A stretch of DNA of 64,000 nucleotides from Caecitellus pseudoparvulus (lineage: Eukaryota > Bigyra: Bicosoecida): NCBI GenBank assembly GCA_965644315.1, contig CBFFRQ010000044.1, forward strand, positions 333,817 through 397,816, read 5' to 3'. The notes under the pieces are model-generated. The model was not told the DNA's origin. It did not search any database and saw only the letters and a list, made by a program, of their open reading frames with translations. Position 1 is the first letter of the stretch; every line of letters starts with the position of its first letter. Shown here one piece after another: positions 1-10,370 of this stretch. The position numbers were made by a program, and so were the translations under genes.

Positions 1-1060
1 CCTCCAGTCGCACTCTCGCCACCCAACGCGTGCTGGCGGGTCGGAGCGCTTGGGAGCTTGGAACTGACAGAGCAGGTCTGCTGCTAAAGGCGACGTTGAA
101 AGGCATAAGGAGCCCACCCTGGGAGGCTTGGCTCTGCCACGCAACGGCGCAGGCAGCGGCTCAGCAGCATCGCAAGTGCACTGCACAACGTGTCAAGCCA
201 TCGGCGCAGGCCTTTCAGCTTCCACCTTCCACACGTGCATCTCTGCTCGCGACGAGCAAGGGTGGGCCATGATGACATGATAGGTGTTTTGAGAGGCCCC
301 GGGTACACCTTATAGGCCCTCTGGCCGGCAGTGGCGACGTTCGCGTGGCGTTGGGCATCCAGCGGTATGCACAGGTTTCGCTCGGCGCAAGAGGTGCCTG
401 TTGAAACCCCTGTCTCTGCGCTGCAGGCGCCTCTGCAGCAAGGAAGGGGATGGATAGTTGATGGAGCACAAACCAAACCTGTGAATGCGTTCCAATCGCG
501 TAAGTATCCTGCGCGGAGGCCCTGCAGGGCCTTGGCAGCGAGCAAGGTGGCATGCTCGGCCGGTTGGCGAGCGTTCAGGGGGCAGTCATGGCCCACTCTC
601 CGCGTGTGAGAATAAAACCCACGCAGGCCTCAAGCACAGGCAAATTTCTTGCAGCATATGCAGACAACCTTGTCTATTGCGCCCCGTTTCAACTTCCCTG
701 GCCAGGGAGTGGCCACCGCTGCTGTGCGGCGCGTTTCAGCCGCCACCCCCCAGCGCGCTGGCCAGGCTGCCGTGCGCTTGTGATGGTACGTGCTGCCACA
801 AAAAGCTGGCTGGCACCAAGGCGAACAGCTGCTGTTGAGCCTGGCGCAACGTACCAAACGCTGGGGCCAGTGAGGAGTCGCTGCTCGGAGCACGATGAGC
901 GTGCACTGGCAGCAGCGGCTCCAGGCTGGCGCGATGAGTGGCAGCGAGGCAGTGTGGCGGTAATTCTTCCGGCCCTCGCACAACCCCAAGGCGTCGCTCG
1001 CAATTCTTCCTTTCATGGCCTCCTTTTCCTGCCCCCGTTTTCGCAGCGTTCTTCCCAGGC
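1..1060. other. No confident gene
   Basis: I see no conserved motif, recognisable domain or convincing exon chain here. The open frames are short, overlap on both strands and look like the chance openness expected at this GC content. The stretch could hold the 5' end (leader, first exon) of the gene that follows, whose start is not resolved, or the end of a gene lying outside the window. Confidence 0.4.
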
Positions 1061-3041
1061 ATGCATTCCCACGAGCACTCTTCATCGTGGCACCCGACAA
1101 GCACACCTGCTGCGCCAGCACCCAAGAGCGCACACTTGCCAGGGACGCAGTCTTGTTTGGCACAGCCTAGCGACAAGCTAGCCATTTCCAGCCATTGCCC
1201 GGCTCATGCTATTGAGTCAGGTTTCTGGCATCACTTCGGCAAGCGACTCGAAACGTCACCGACTGCCGCGCACCACTTTCATCAAGTGGGAGGCTGCAAG
1301 CGGCCCAGGATGCCCCGGCCTCCGCACCATCCTGGCACATGGGACTTGCATGCTTGCTCTGGATGGTATGGTGTGCTCCCAGATGACTCCATCGGTGCCG
1401 GAGGAGTGGCAGCGCTTGAGTGCGCGCCGGCTGGGACTGCCTCCACCGCAGCCCGCCACTCTTCCTCACTGCAAGCACACAGCGCCAGTGCACACACCTC
1501 CCGCCTTCAGCAGTCGAGTACGCCGAGTCTTGGACCCACGTTCCGCGAAAGCTGGTCACATTTCCTCTGCGATGCCCAGGCTGGGGGCGGGGTGCACTCT
1601 CGACTGGCTCACGTCGCCGCCTCACTGCAGCCAGCTCCAGCTCAGCAGCGAGCCCGCACGACGGCACAAGAACCCGCCCCCCTCCCTGCTCCGACCCTGG
1701 GTGCGCCTTGTGTTGGGCCTGCCTTCCTGGGCTGTGCCCCAGACGTGGTTGTTCCTGGCATGCCTCCCGGCAAGCGTCTGCCAAGCAGCTCTCCTGACCC
1801 CCCCCCCAGTTGGAGGCGTCCCGCCCCCCGCCCAACGCCGACGGCCACACCACAGCACATTTATCAGCTGGAACATGTACATCTGGGGCCTCCTTCTCGC
1901 CCTGCTCCCTGCCCTGCGCCAGCCAGCCACAGCGGCGAGGAAGGCAGCAGCACGGAATTCGGTCAGGACACAGGCGTCGTCGAGGTCTCCTTTCCATCGC
2001 GTGGCGAGGTAGTGCACCCAGGCAACACACATGCACGGACACTTTCTGCCGTGAACACGGCGTGTATGGTCTCACAGCACGGGACTGCGGCGCGTGGGGT
2101 CGGTGGGGAGCCGCCTTCACAGAGCAGTTTCCGCGACCCTCGACCAGAAGTCTCTGCTGGACATGGCGCACCCTGCCCCAGCCAGGCGGGAACCAGTAGC
2201 GACTGTGTGGCCCCAGCTTGGATACCGCAGCCAATGGAGGCCCTTGCTGCTCCTTTTTTGGCCCGCACGGCCACGGCTGCAGCCTCGGGGGGCAAAGGAG
2301 GTTTGAGCTCGCGTGCGACTGGCCGGGCGACGAATGCGTCGTCGAGCCGGCGAGCCGACAGCCGCTCCGCCCAGCTCACCAGGCACATCGAGGCGAGGCT
2401 GGGTATCGGGCCACACAAGCCCTCAGCGCACGACGTGCTCGGGCGAGAGGCTGCCGCACTGCAGGGTGGGGACGCGGCCTTGCGAGCAGAGGAAGCACGG
2501 CAACGCAGCCTCTTGCCACTTCAAGTGAGTGACCCTGGCACTTTGGCTGCAGCCAGCTCGTTGCACCGCGCCCTACACTGCGCCTGCCACTATCTGCCCC
2601 CATCCCACCCCCCCCCTTCCCTCCCTCCTCCACGCACAGTTTCGTTCGAAGCGAGTCTTGGCGTTTCAGCCTCGTGAGAACCGGTGGGTGTCCACCTTCA
2701 CGGAGCTGCAGAGTCGACGGCAGATGCGGCTGTACGCCTCCTCTGCCCTGCTGTGCGCCCTGCGCCGGGACTTTGTGCGCCTCGCCGATGGCATCCGGCC
2801 CCGCAAGGGCGAGTCTGAGACCAGCACGACGTGGGTGGTTCTGGCCAACCCACACATGACGTCGTTCTTCGTGCAGCGAGTGGGCACGGGCACCATCCAG
2901 GGCAAAGGCACTCTGCAGTACCGCAATCTGAGGTGGGTGGGACCACACCCAGATGAAATGGAGGCCGCTTCACGCCGCATGGGCGCACTGGTTGACATGG
3001 ACAACTGGCGCGACATGCTGCGAGCTGCTGGGTGGCTATAG
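1061..3041 (+). CDS. Tandem orphan-domain protein, paralogue 1 (5' end uncertain)
   Basis: This is the first of three tandem relatives. The last exon (2640-3041) follows an intron at 2525-2639 (donor GTGAGT, acceptor CACAG) and encodes the conserved domain. It runs from an ARQR..L segment through FRSKRV.AFQP and RRQMRLY to LRRDFVRL.DGIRPR, then GKGTLQYRNLRWVGP and DNWRDML. The stop is at 3039. The same blocks, in the same order, occur in the two downstream genes. The N-terminal part is low complexity (Pro, Ala, Ser, His) with a basic KRPR patch. The start given is the first in-frame ATG I can defend; further introns in 1061-2524 are possible and would move it. I do not recognise the domain. 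The basic patches suggest a nuclear protein, but that is inference. Confidence 0.6.
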
Positions 3042-4344
3042 GTTGCAGCAGCGGGCACAGAGCTCACGCCCGTGGGGGGTTGCCTGCCTGCTGCTGTGCC
3101 GCAGGGGCTGTGGTGCGTGCCCTTGGGCACCCCAGCACTGCCCTTCCCAGCGGTGCAGGCTTGATGTGAAGTACCATGCTGGGTCGCCCCAGCAAACCCC
3201 ACCGAAGTCATTGGTAGGGACTTGCAACCGTGCAAAGCGAGCAGTGGCACTGCCTGCTGCGCTTAAGGGTGTCGGAGGCTCCCCAGGGCAGGCTCGTCGA
3301 GCAGGGGCTTCGTGCACCTGCTCTCCGAAGCCTGCCAAGCGTTGCTCGCCGTCGCTGCAGTCGTCGCCCTGTGACCCCGCCGAAGCGCGGTGCCCTGCGC
3401 CACGCCGCCTGCGGCGCAAAGTCAGCGTGGGTGGAACGCAGCTCCATTTGATCATGCCGACCTGCACCTCTTTGCCACACCCTTTGCTCTGGGAGCCATG
3501 CGCAGCGTCTGTGTCCACCACAGGCACGCCTCTTCCCGAGCTTCTTGCGCGGCAGTGCGCCAGCTGCATGGAAGGCTGAAGCTCGCTGAAACATGCTGGG
3601 GCCGCGCGGAGCACGAATGGAGGGAGGCAGGTCTTGCCCTCCCCCCTATAAATACACTCAAGCCTCTACCCTCTTCGTCCCTCGGCCTAAAGCAAGCTAG
3701 CAGCGGTGCAGCTGGCACCGTGCGGGTGTTCAGCTCCACGCCTCCGCACTTCTGCGCCTGCTGCCACACGGTGCGACGAGCTTTGCGGCGGGGCAGGAGC
3801 CGTGTGCGGGACAGTGGATCAGCCTAAAGCACCTGTGACTCCCTGCTGGCTCCAGCCCTCGCTGCAGCACTGGCAGTGGCGTGGGACGGCGCGGGCGGCC
3901 GAATCAGGCAACGTGAGCATGTGCTGGACTGTGGCGCTTGGCAGCTGACACGCCGCGCGCAAACGTCGCGACGCCAGGGGCAGGGCGTGCGGGAGCAAGG
4001 CAAGCCCGAATCCTGGCCGACACGGGTGGGCCACTTGCTCTCACCCTTCATCGAGCGGAGTTCGTGAGGTTGGCTTGGCAGGGGCGGTGTGGGGGGGGGG
4101 CGCGGCGCGCAGTCACGCAGCTGCCTGCCAACACTCTTCTGGCGCGCCGTCTCAAATCCAAAGCCACCTCTACCCCGCTCAAGAAACCACAAGAATCCAC
4201 TTTCCTTCTCATCACTTATCGCCCTGTGCACTCTTTGTTGCGTGTCCGTGCCACCTGCCGGTGTCACGACCACATCCGTTCCGTGTGCGGAAAGCTTCGT
4301 TGGGAAGCAAGGCCTCTCACCAGCTGCCAAGCCCCACTCACGCC
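3042..4344. other. Spacer between paralogues 1 and 2
   Basis: No coding sequence is supported. The stretch contains one TATA-like octamer (3657-3664) after a C-rich run, and a C/G-rich segment near 4090. It may carry the promoter and leader of the second paralogue. Confidence 0.4.
3657..3664 (+). promoter_or_regulatory. TATA-like box
   Basis: The octamer TATAAATA stands out in a GC-rich spacer, about 690 bp upstream of the next plus-strand ATG at 4345. It would be a usable core promoter only if paralogue 2 has a long leader or an upstream exon. It is a single match with no second copy near the sister genes. Confidence 0.25.
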
Positions 4345-5883
4345 ATGGCCCAGCGCCACACTGCCACCCTCAACCAAACAACCGACACGCACAGCATGCT
4401 CGGTGGGGTCAAACGAGCCCGCCCTGAGCTCCCCGATCACGCTGCCTGGCTGCCTGGTGCTCGCGGTGGCAAGCGAGCTCGCTCAGCCGCCGCTGGCGAT
4501 GCGCTCACAGCCAACTGGCGATGCGCTGCCCCCACCCAAACCATGCCCTGGCCGCCGGCACCGCCTGTGCAAGTTCGAGCAGCTTCACACAGTGTGCCTG
4601 TTGGGCATTTCATGCCGCAGGCTCGGCGCACGGAGGGGGGGGGCAGCGTTCCGCCCTGTAAATGGAGCCCTGCACCGCTGGCCACGAAGTTCGCCGGCGA
4701 GGCACTCCTGCCGCCCCACACCTTCACCTACTGGGCGGTGCAACCAGGCCCAGCACAAGCAGGTGTCCCCAAGAACATGCCCGCATTCCCGTTGCCGCAG
4801 TGTGTGGGCGGCCTCCCCGCCCCCGGCGCTGCGTCTGGCGTGTCAGGCTGGCGGGGGGTCATGCACCCCCCTGCACCGGATTCTCAGCCAGGGACAACCA
4901 GCCACATGGCAGGGGGCGACCCCGCTGGCCTGGGCGCCCACCCAAGCAGCTCGCCTCGCCTGGGCACGCCCCTGGGCTCCTGTGGCCCCCCTGCACCCTC
5001 CTCGCAGCCCGTCGCTTGGCAGGGCGCTTGGCCACCGCGTGCCCTCGCAGGGCCTGCGTTGCACACGCAGGGCATATCCGACGCAGAGCTGCTGCGCCGC
5101 GCAGCTGCCGGTGCTGCCTTGCGAGGCATGCTCGGCAGCAGTTCTGGCAGGCCGGCCATGCTGCTGTTGCCGCGCAGTGTGCGTGGTTCGCGGCTGCATC
5201 GGTCGCAGAAGCCGGCTTCGTCGCGCTCGGCACCGGGCGTGCGGGCGCAGTTTCTGCAGCTTCGACAGGCGGTGGAAGCGCAGCGCCTGGAGCTGCCGTG
5301 CCAGTTCCAGGGCTCCCGAGTGCTGAGCTTCCAGCCCACTGAGCGCAGGTGGTTGACTGTGTTCACGGAGTTCAAGACACGCCGCCAGGTGCGCCTGTAC
5401 GGGCCGTCGGCGCTTGCGACGTGCTTGCGGCGGGACTGGGCGCGCCTGAGCAGTGGAACACGCCCACGTCTGGGAGGGGCCTCCCGTCGATGCACTTGGA
5501 TCACCATGATTTTCCCAGAGATGTTCGAGGAGTTCTGTCGCATCGAGCAGGAGAACGGGGGGGGCAGCAACCCTCGCGAGCCCACGTGCCCTGCGCAAGA
5601 ATGTGCAAGCAGCACAAACCACACGCTGTGCACGCGCAGCGGCCTGGCCCTGAACCGCCCTTCCACACCCACGTCTGTGAGCCGACCTTCCCTTCGCACG
5701 GGGCACGTGGTGTGGGTGGGCCCCACTCCTGACGAGCTGGACGCAGCGGCTGAGCGTCTGGGCATGCCCCTGCGCCTGGGCAACTGGCGCAGCGTGCTGG
5801 CAGAGGCCAGGCGCAGCCCCAAAGGCACTCTCTCGGCTTGCACACCCTCTGATGCCAGCTCCTGTGACAGTACGCACTTCTGA
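4345..5883 (+). CDS. Tandem orphan-domain protein, paralogue 2
   Basis: This protein of 512 residues is read as one exon. The ATG at 4345 sits in a good context (GCCATGG) and opens with a segment holding two basic KRAR patches, which look like nuclear localisation signals. A long Pro/Gly/Ala-rich middle follows. The conserved domain begins near 5300 (CQF..SRVLSFQP), then FTEFKTRRQVRLYG and LRRDWARL..GTRPR. It resumes with VGPTPDELDAA and GNWRSVL. Between GTRPR and VGPTP there are about 35 extra residues compared with the sisters, which could be an unspliced intron or a true insertion. Domain function is unknown. The paralogy rests on shared motif order, not on a database match. Confidence 0.6.
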   Translation: MAQRHTATLNQTTDTHSMLGGVKRARPELPDHAAWLPGARGGKRARSAAAGDALTANWRCAAPTQTMPWPPAPPVQVRAASHSVPVGHFMPQARRTEGGGSVPPCKWSPAPLATKFAGEALLPPHTFTYWAVQPGPAQAGVPKNMPAFPLPQCVGGLPAPGAASGVSGWRGVMHPPAPDSQPGTTSHMAGGDPAGLGAHPSSSPRLGTPLGSCGPPAPSSQPVAWQGAWPPRALAGPALHTQGISDAELLRRAAAGAALRGMLGSSSGRPAMLLLPRSVRGSRLHRSQKPASSRSAPGVRAQFLQLRQAVEAQRLELPCQFQGSRVLSFQPTERRWLTVFTEFKTRRQVRLYGPSALATCLRRDWARLSSGTRPRLGGASRRCTWITMIFPEMFEEFCRIEQENGGGSNPREPTCPAQECASSTNHTLCTRSGLALNRPSTPTSVSRPSLRTGHVVWVGPTPDELDAAAERLGMPLRLGNWRSVLAEARRSPKGTLSACTPSDASSCDSTHF

Positions 5884-8381
5884 AGCGTGCATTGCGCAGG
5901 TGCGGGGCGCACGTTGCGCCGCTGGCAGGCTGTCCGCGAGCGGGGCACCCCCCCCCCCCCCTGACCATACTCGCCGCAAGCTCAATGCAGCTAACCCTTC
6001 CCCAGCCACCACAACAGCTCGGCATGGTAGCTTGCCGCAGTTCCTTCACCGCTCTCTGCGCAGAGGCGCGCCCCTCGTTGAGACTGCTGCATCTCAAGGA
6101 GAAGGCGAGAGAAGGCCGGCCCGACGCAAGACTGACACCCCTGCGCAGTGCACACACAGCACCACATTAAAAGGAAACAAGGCCATTGGGTTTCACCCGA
6201 TCCATTGCAAAGCCCACGAACTCCCTGCCGCTATGCTGAGTGTGCCAGCCTGTCCAAGCCCCGGTAGCAAGCGGAAGAGGCAGAGAGAGACGGCAGCGGC
6301 ATAAGGTCCTTCGAGCATCAGCTGGCGGTCACCCCCCCCCCACCCCCCATGCCACGTCGCGGCGCAGCAGCTGCAAGTTCCAAGCCTGACGAGCAAGGCT
6401 CAGCTCTCCATGGGCACTCCCTGTGCCCTCCTGGGCGGCTGTGGTAAACAGCGTGCAGGTCATGGGCGTGGCGAGGAGGAATGGGTGCTGGTGTGATGGG
6501 GCAGAGAAGTGGGGGAAGGGGAGGTGGGTGCGGTTTGTACACTGGCACAGCAGCGGAGTACGTACAGGCGTGAACAGGGAAGAGCTTCGCTGAAATGACA
6601 CGTGGAAGGGGCTATTGGAGCAACCACCTGATGCCTGGCACGCTGGCGCACCCGTGCGCGTCTGCGCCTTGATGGCTTTCCCTCTCCACCTTGCGCTGCC
6701 AGTGCGAAGTGGACTGCCGCCGTTCCAAACGTTACAGGCAGTCACTGTAACGTCTCCTCGTCAGAAACAGACCAATTCGCGCCGTGCCGGGCTTTGGGGC
6801 CGGTCCACACGCCAAATGTGCTGATATTCAAAGCATGGCTTGTCTGGGTGCGCTGGGCGGGGCTGAGCACGCCGTACAAGGCCGCGGTGAGCCGGCGTTG
6901 TGTCGGGCAGATGGAGTGCGCCAGCCACGTCGTGCGGTTTGGCCTGCTGAGCGCCCTTCAAGAGGAGTACTCAGTTCAGTGGCGGAAGGTGCCCATGTTC
7001 GTGTCGCTGAGACCAGGCAATTGTATCACGGCGCATGGGATGGCGAAAGGACACGCCGCGGCGTCTGAGATGTCGACGGGATTGCCGAAACGCTAAACGC
7101 GAAACGCGCCGCAGGTGAAGTGAACGCAGTTCGCGCTCGCTGCTCGATTCCTCGACTTCGCGGCAGCCTCAGCACAACGCCACGTGTTAGCAGAGCTGGC
7201 GACCACACGCGAATGATTCGGTCCCACTACTGTCCTTGGTATAGCGCTCCAAGAAAGGCCTGGGGAGAAGCTGAGCGACGCAGCGGCTCCAGCGGGCACG
7301 TGCCCTCCAGCTGGCTTCGCCCAGAGCGGAGCTCCTCTGAGGTTGAGCTCGGGAAAGCACTGTGTACGGGTGGGAGAAGGCAAGCGCCCTGTTCAGTCCC
7401 CCTCTCGTCGCTTGTTTTGAGCTCAGAGCTGTGCGTACGTCACAGGAAGGTGACACTGCACTGATGCGTTTTTGATGTGGGCGTGTCCATCTACTCGCCG
7501 CACGGCGGAGGCATTCCCGCGCCATGCTCGCGCCCTGTCCCTTCCGACGCTGCTGCCGGACGAAGTTGTGTTGTTCGACGTTGCCATATGTTGGGCAGTG
7601 TGCAGCTTACCTCGCTCCGCCCTCGGCGAGTGCGCCTTGGTCTACTTTCTTCAAGCTGTGACATGGCAACTTCTGCACAGCGCTGAGCAGTGTGGGCACA
7701 TCAGAGAGGTGCCTGCAGCGCGCAAGCCGTGCGTCCGGAGGCGACGCCGCTTCTCAGGCCGACGACCACCCCGGAAAAGCTGCTTCTGGCACTGCTCATG
7801 CGGCACTTTACTTTACACGCGTCTCGCTGTGCTGCGGCGCGCGCAGGCTGGGAAGTTGCTCGGCGGCGGGATGGCAGCCGCTGCCGCCTTCCTTCCGGCC
7901 GCTGTCTCAGTGCCGAGCTGGGAGTCCACAAAACACCGGGCCACCCCGCCGGGGAGTCAGCTGCGCGCATATGCGTAGTCCGGGCACTACCCCGCGCTCC
8001 ACATGCAAAACCACATATTTTCACCTACTTACAAGCAATTCGCCCGCCAGCACCGCCGCCGGTCGCCTCAACGCTCGTCCAGCAGCTCTGTCGAGGCCCA
8101 GCAGGTGAGTTTTCCCACGGTGTGACGGCGCAGGGACAGCGCAGGCCGGCCCTGAGCAAGGACGGCCGCGCTGCTCCCATATCCGCAAACCACACCCATG
8201 CTTCCTGCAGCAGCATTCTCACCTCCCCGTGCCCTTTCACTCTCCCACGCACAGACGCGCATACGCGCAGCGGGTCGTGACAAGCCGGGGTGCACTCAGG
8301 CGCACTCCCAACCAACCCTGCAGCTCCCTGCCCCTTGAGCGGCAGGTCAGGACACAAGCCACAGCCCACACTTCGCCCGAA
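5884..8381. other. Long spacer between paralogues 2 and 3
   Basis: About 2.5 kb without a gene I can support. It holds a 14-base C run (5948-5961), a perfect 9-bp inverted repeat (6729-6753) and several short open frames without recognisable motifs. One frame at 6794-7096 (100 codons) has a less biased composition than its surroundings and could be a small gene or exon, but nothing in it is diagnostic. Confidence 0.4.
6729..6753. repeat. Perfect inverted repeat, 9-bp arms
   Basis: ACGTTACAG at 6729-6737 is matched exactly by its reverse complement at 6745-6753, with a 7-base spacer. The symmetric site could bind a dimeric regulator or form a short hairpin. It lies in the gene-free stretch between two paralogues. 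Confidence 0.5.
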
Positions 8382-10191
8382 ATGGCAAGCACCGGCGAAG
8401 CCTTGCTTGCGAAAGCGGCGGTGCGTGAGCGCTGGTGCCGCTTCCGCGTGGCGGCACGCCTGACGCGTGCCTCACTGCCACCTCCCCGCCGCTCTTTGCA
8501 CAGGCGTCAGCGCTAGCGCCCACCTGCCCCTGGGCGATTGGCAGCCCTGCGACCGTGTTGTTGCTGCACAGTGCGGAGGATTCCCCCGAAGACGTCGTGC
8601 TGCACGTGCCGGGCGGCGAGCCGGCCCTGCCCAGCAACCAGGCAGGTGCAGGGAAGTGGCCAACCGTGCCATGCCCACGCCAGCCTGATCAGTCCAGGGA
8701 AGACAGCCCCTCGCCCGTTGCCTGGGCACAGCAGACACAGCAACGACTGCAGCAGACCCCTCCGCTGCCCCCTTCCATGCCTGGCTTGCATGGCAGTGGC
8801 AGTCCTGTGTATTCCGGTCCCCAGGCAAACCTGCAGGCTGCGTCAACCTCCGCGCACGGGGCAGAAGGGCTCTGGCAACCCCAAGACGGCACGCCAGAGC
8901 CGCAGGCCCAGTGGGAGTACCCGCAGTGGCAAAATGCCGTGTCCCAACCGTACACTTCGATGCCTTCTGCGCAACTGCAGGCTCCTAGCCCTGGCTTTGC
9001 CGGCGGGTCTTTCACCGTGGCGCCGCCCGCCATTGGCCAAGGGAGGGCACCCGCTCCCATGACAAGCCAGGGGGGGGGGCTGTTTGCAACGGGACCCCTG
9101 CCCCCACATGCCGCTTGGCCGGGGCAGGCACCGCCCCATGCCGCCGCCAAGATGCATGCGCAGGGGCAGGCGTGGGCGTGGCAAGGAAGCTCAGCGGGCT
9201 ATGCCGCGCAAACAGCCCCCGGCGCCGCACCTTACCAGGCACCGCAGCTGACGGCAGGGCAGGGCATGCCTCAACCAAAATGCGTGCAGCCAGGCCAGAC
9301 TCTGGGCAAGGCAGAGGTTGCGCGGCAGCGCAGGTTGGTGCCCAATCAGTTTCGGGTAGGTGCAGGCGGCTAGCCACCCGCAATGCTGCCTCTGCGCGTT
9401 TTCGCCTCAGCACCACTCACGAGCTCCCCCCTCGTCAATTTTACGCAGTCGGACCGTGTCGTGACGTACCAGCCCAAGCTTGACCGATGGGTGCGTGCCC
9501 AGAGCCCCGTGTGGGCCGCAGGCTGGGTCGCCAGCCTCAGGGGCAGCTTTGGCGTGGCGACACACGCGCCGTTACACGACAGCAACTGTCCACCACACTT
9601 TGCACTGCCCTCCCGCTCCTGGCACAGGTCACAACCTTCACCTCCATCATCACCGGGCGCCAAGTGCGCGTGTACGGCACGTCCCTCTTTTCGGCCGCCT
9701 TGAAGCGCGACTTTGTGCGCCTGCGTGACGGCATTCGGCCTCGCACTGGCGCCTCCTCACTTTCCTGCTCCTGGCTTGTGCTGAGCGTGCCAGGCCTCTT
9801 CTCCTCACTCTGCCGCCGCAGGGGCACGGGCGTCGTGGAAGGCAACGGCACCCTGCGGTTCCAAGACTTCGCCTGGCTGGGCCCTGACCCGTGGGTGCTG
9901 GAGGACGCTGCGAGCGCAGCGGGTGTTGCGTTGGACGGGGACAATTGGCAAGCTATCTTGCAGTTGGCAGCCAGGGCGACAGGCTGCCCGGCCAACGCAG
10001 AGCATGCGCCCCCTCTAGCCCAGGACATTGCAGAGGGCCGCCTATACACCCAGCGAGAAGCTGCCTCCGTCACGTATGCCGGCGTGCAGGGTGGCGCGTT
10101 TCCTGGCCGCCCAAGCACCGTCGGTGCCTGCGGCGCCAGGCCACTGCTCCTGCCCAGCCGTGCCGGTGTGGCTTCCATGACACCCATGTAG
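8382..10191 (+). CDS. Tandem orphan-domain protein, paralogue 3
   Basis: Four exons join cleanly: 8382-8420, 8504-9355, 9449-9490 and 9628-10191, giving 498 residues. The splice sites are GT-AG (donors GTGCGT, GTAGGT, GTGCGT). A Gln/Pro/Gly-rich N-terminal half precedes the same C-terminal domain as the two upstream genes: VARQRRL, QFRSDRVVTYQP, RQVRVYG, LKRDFVRLRDGIRPR, GNGTLRF, WLGPDP and DNWQAIL. The stretch from RPR to WLGP aligns without gaps to paralogue 1, which supports both gene models. The middle exon is only 42 nt and encodes part of the conserved block, so it would be missed by simple gene finding. The C-terminal tail of about 60 residues after the domain is unique. Function is unknown. 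Confidence 0.7.
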
Positions 10192-10370
10192 CCGTGGGTG
10201 CTTGGTTTAGGCTTGTGTCTGTGCGTGTGTCAGTGTTTGCTTTCGTCGGCAATGCATCCGGCTGTCAGGTCTGGTCACCCACTCGCTCGTCAGCGCATCT
10301 CTGCATTCATGCAACATGCAACGTGATGGCACCCCCACGCGCGCGCCCGCTGGCAGCTTGCTTGCCCCGC

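Noticed and set aside
3824-5342. Long overlapping frames on both strands opposite or beside paralogue 2
   Set aside because: High GC keeps several frames open. Only the frame beginning at 4345 contains the domain shared with the two sister genes.
5948-5961. C run as a telomere or recombination signal
   Set aside because: It is a simple homopolymer without a repeated unit, and shorter C runs are frequent throughout the window.
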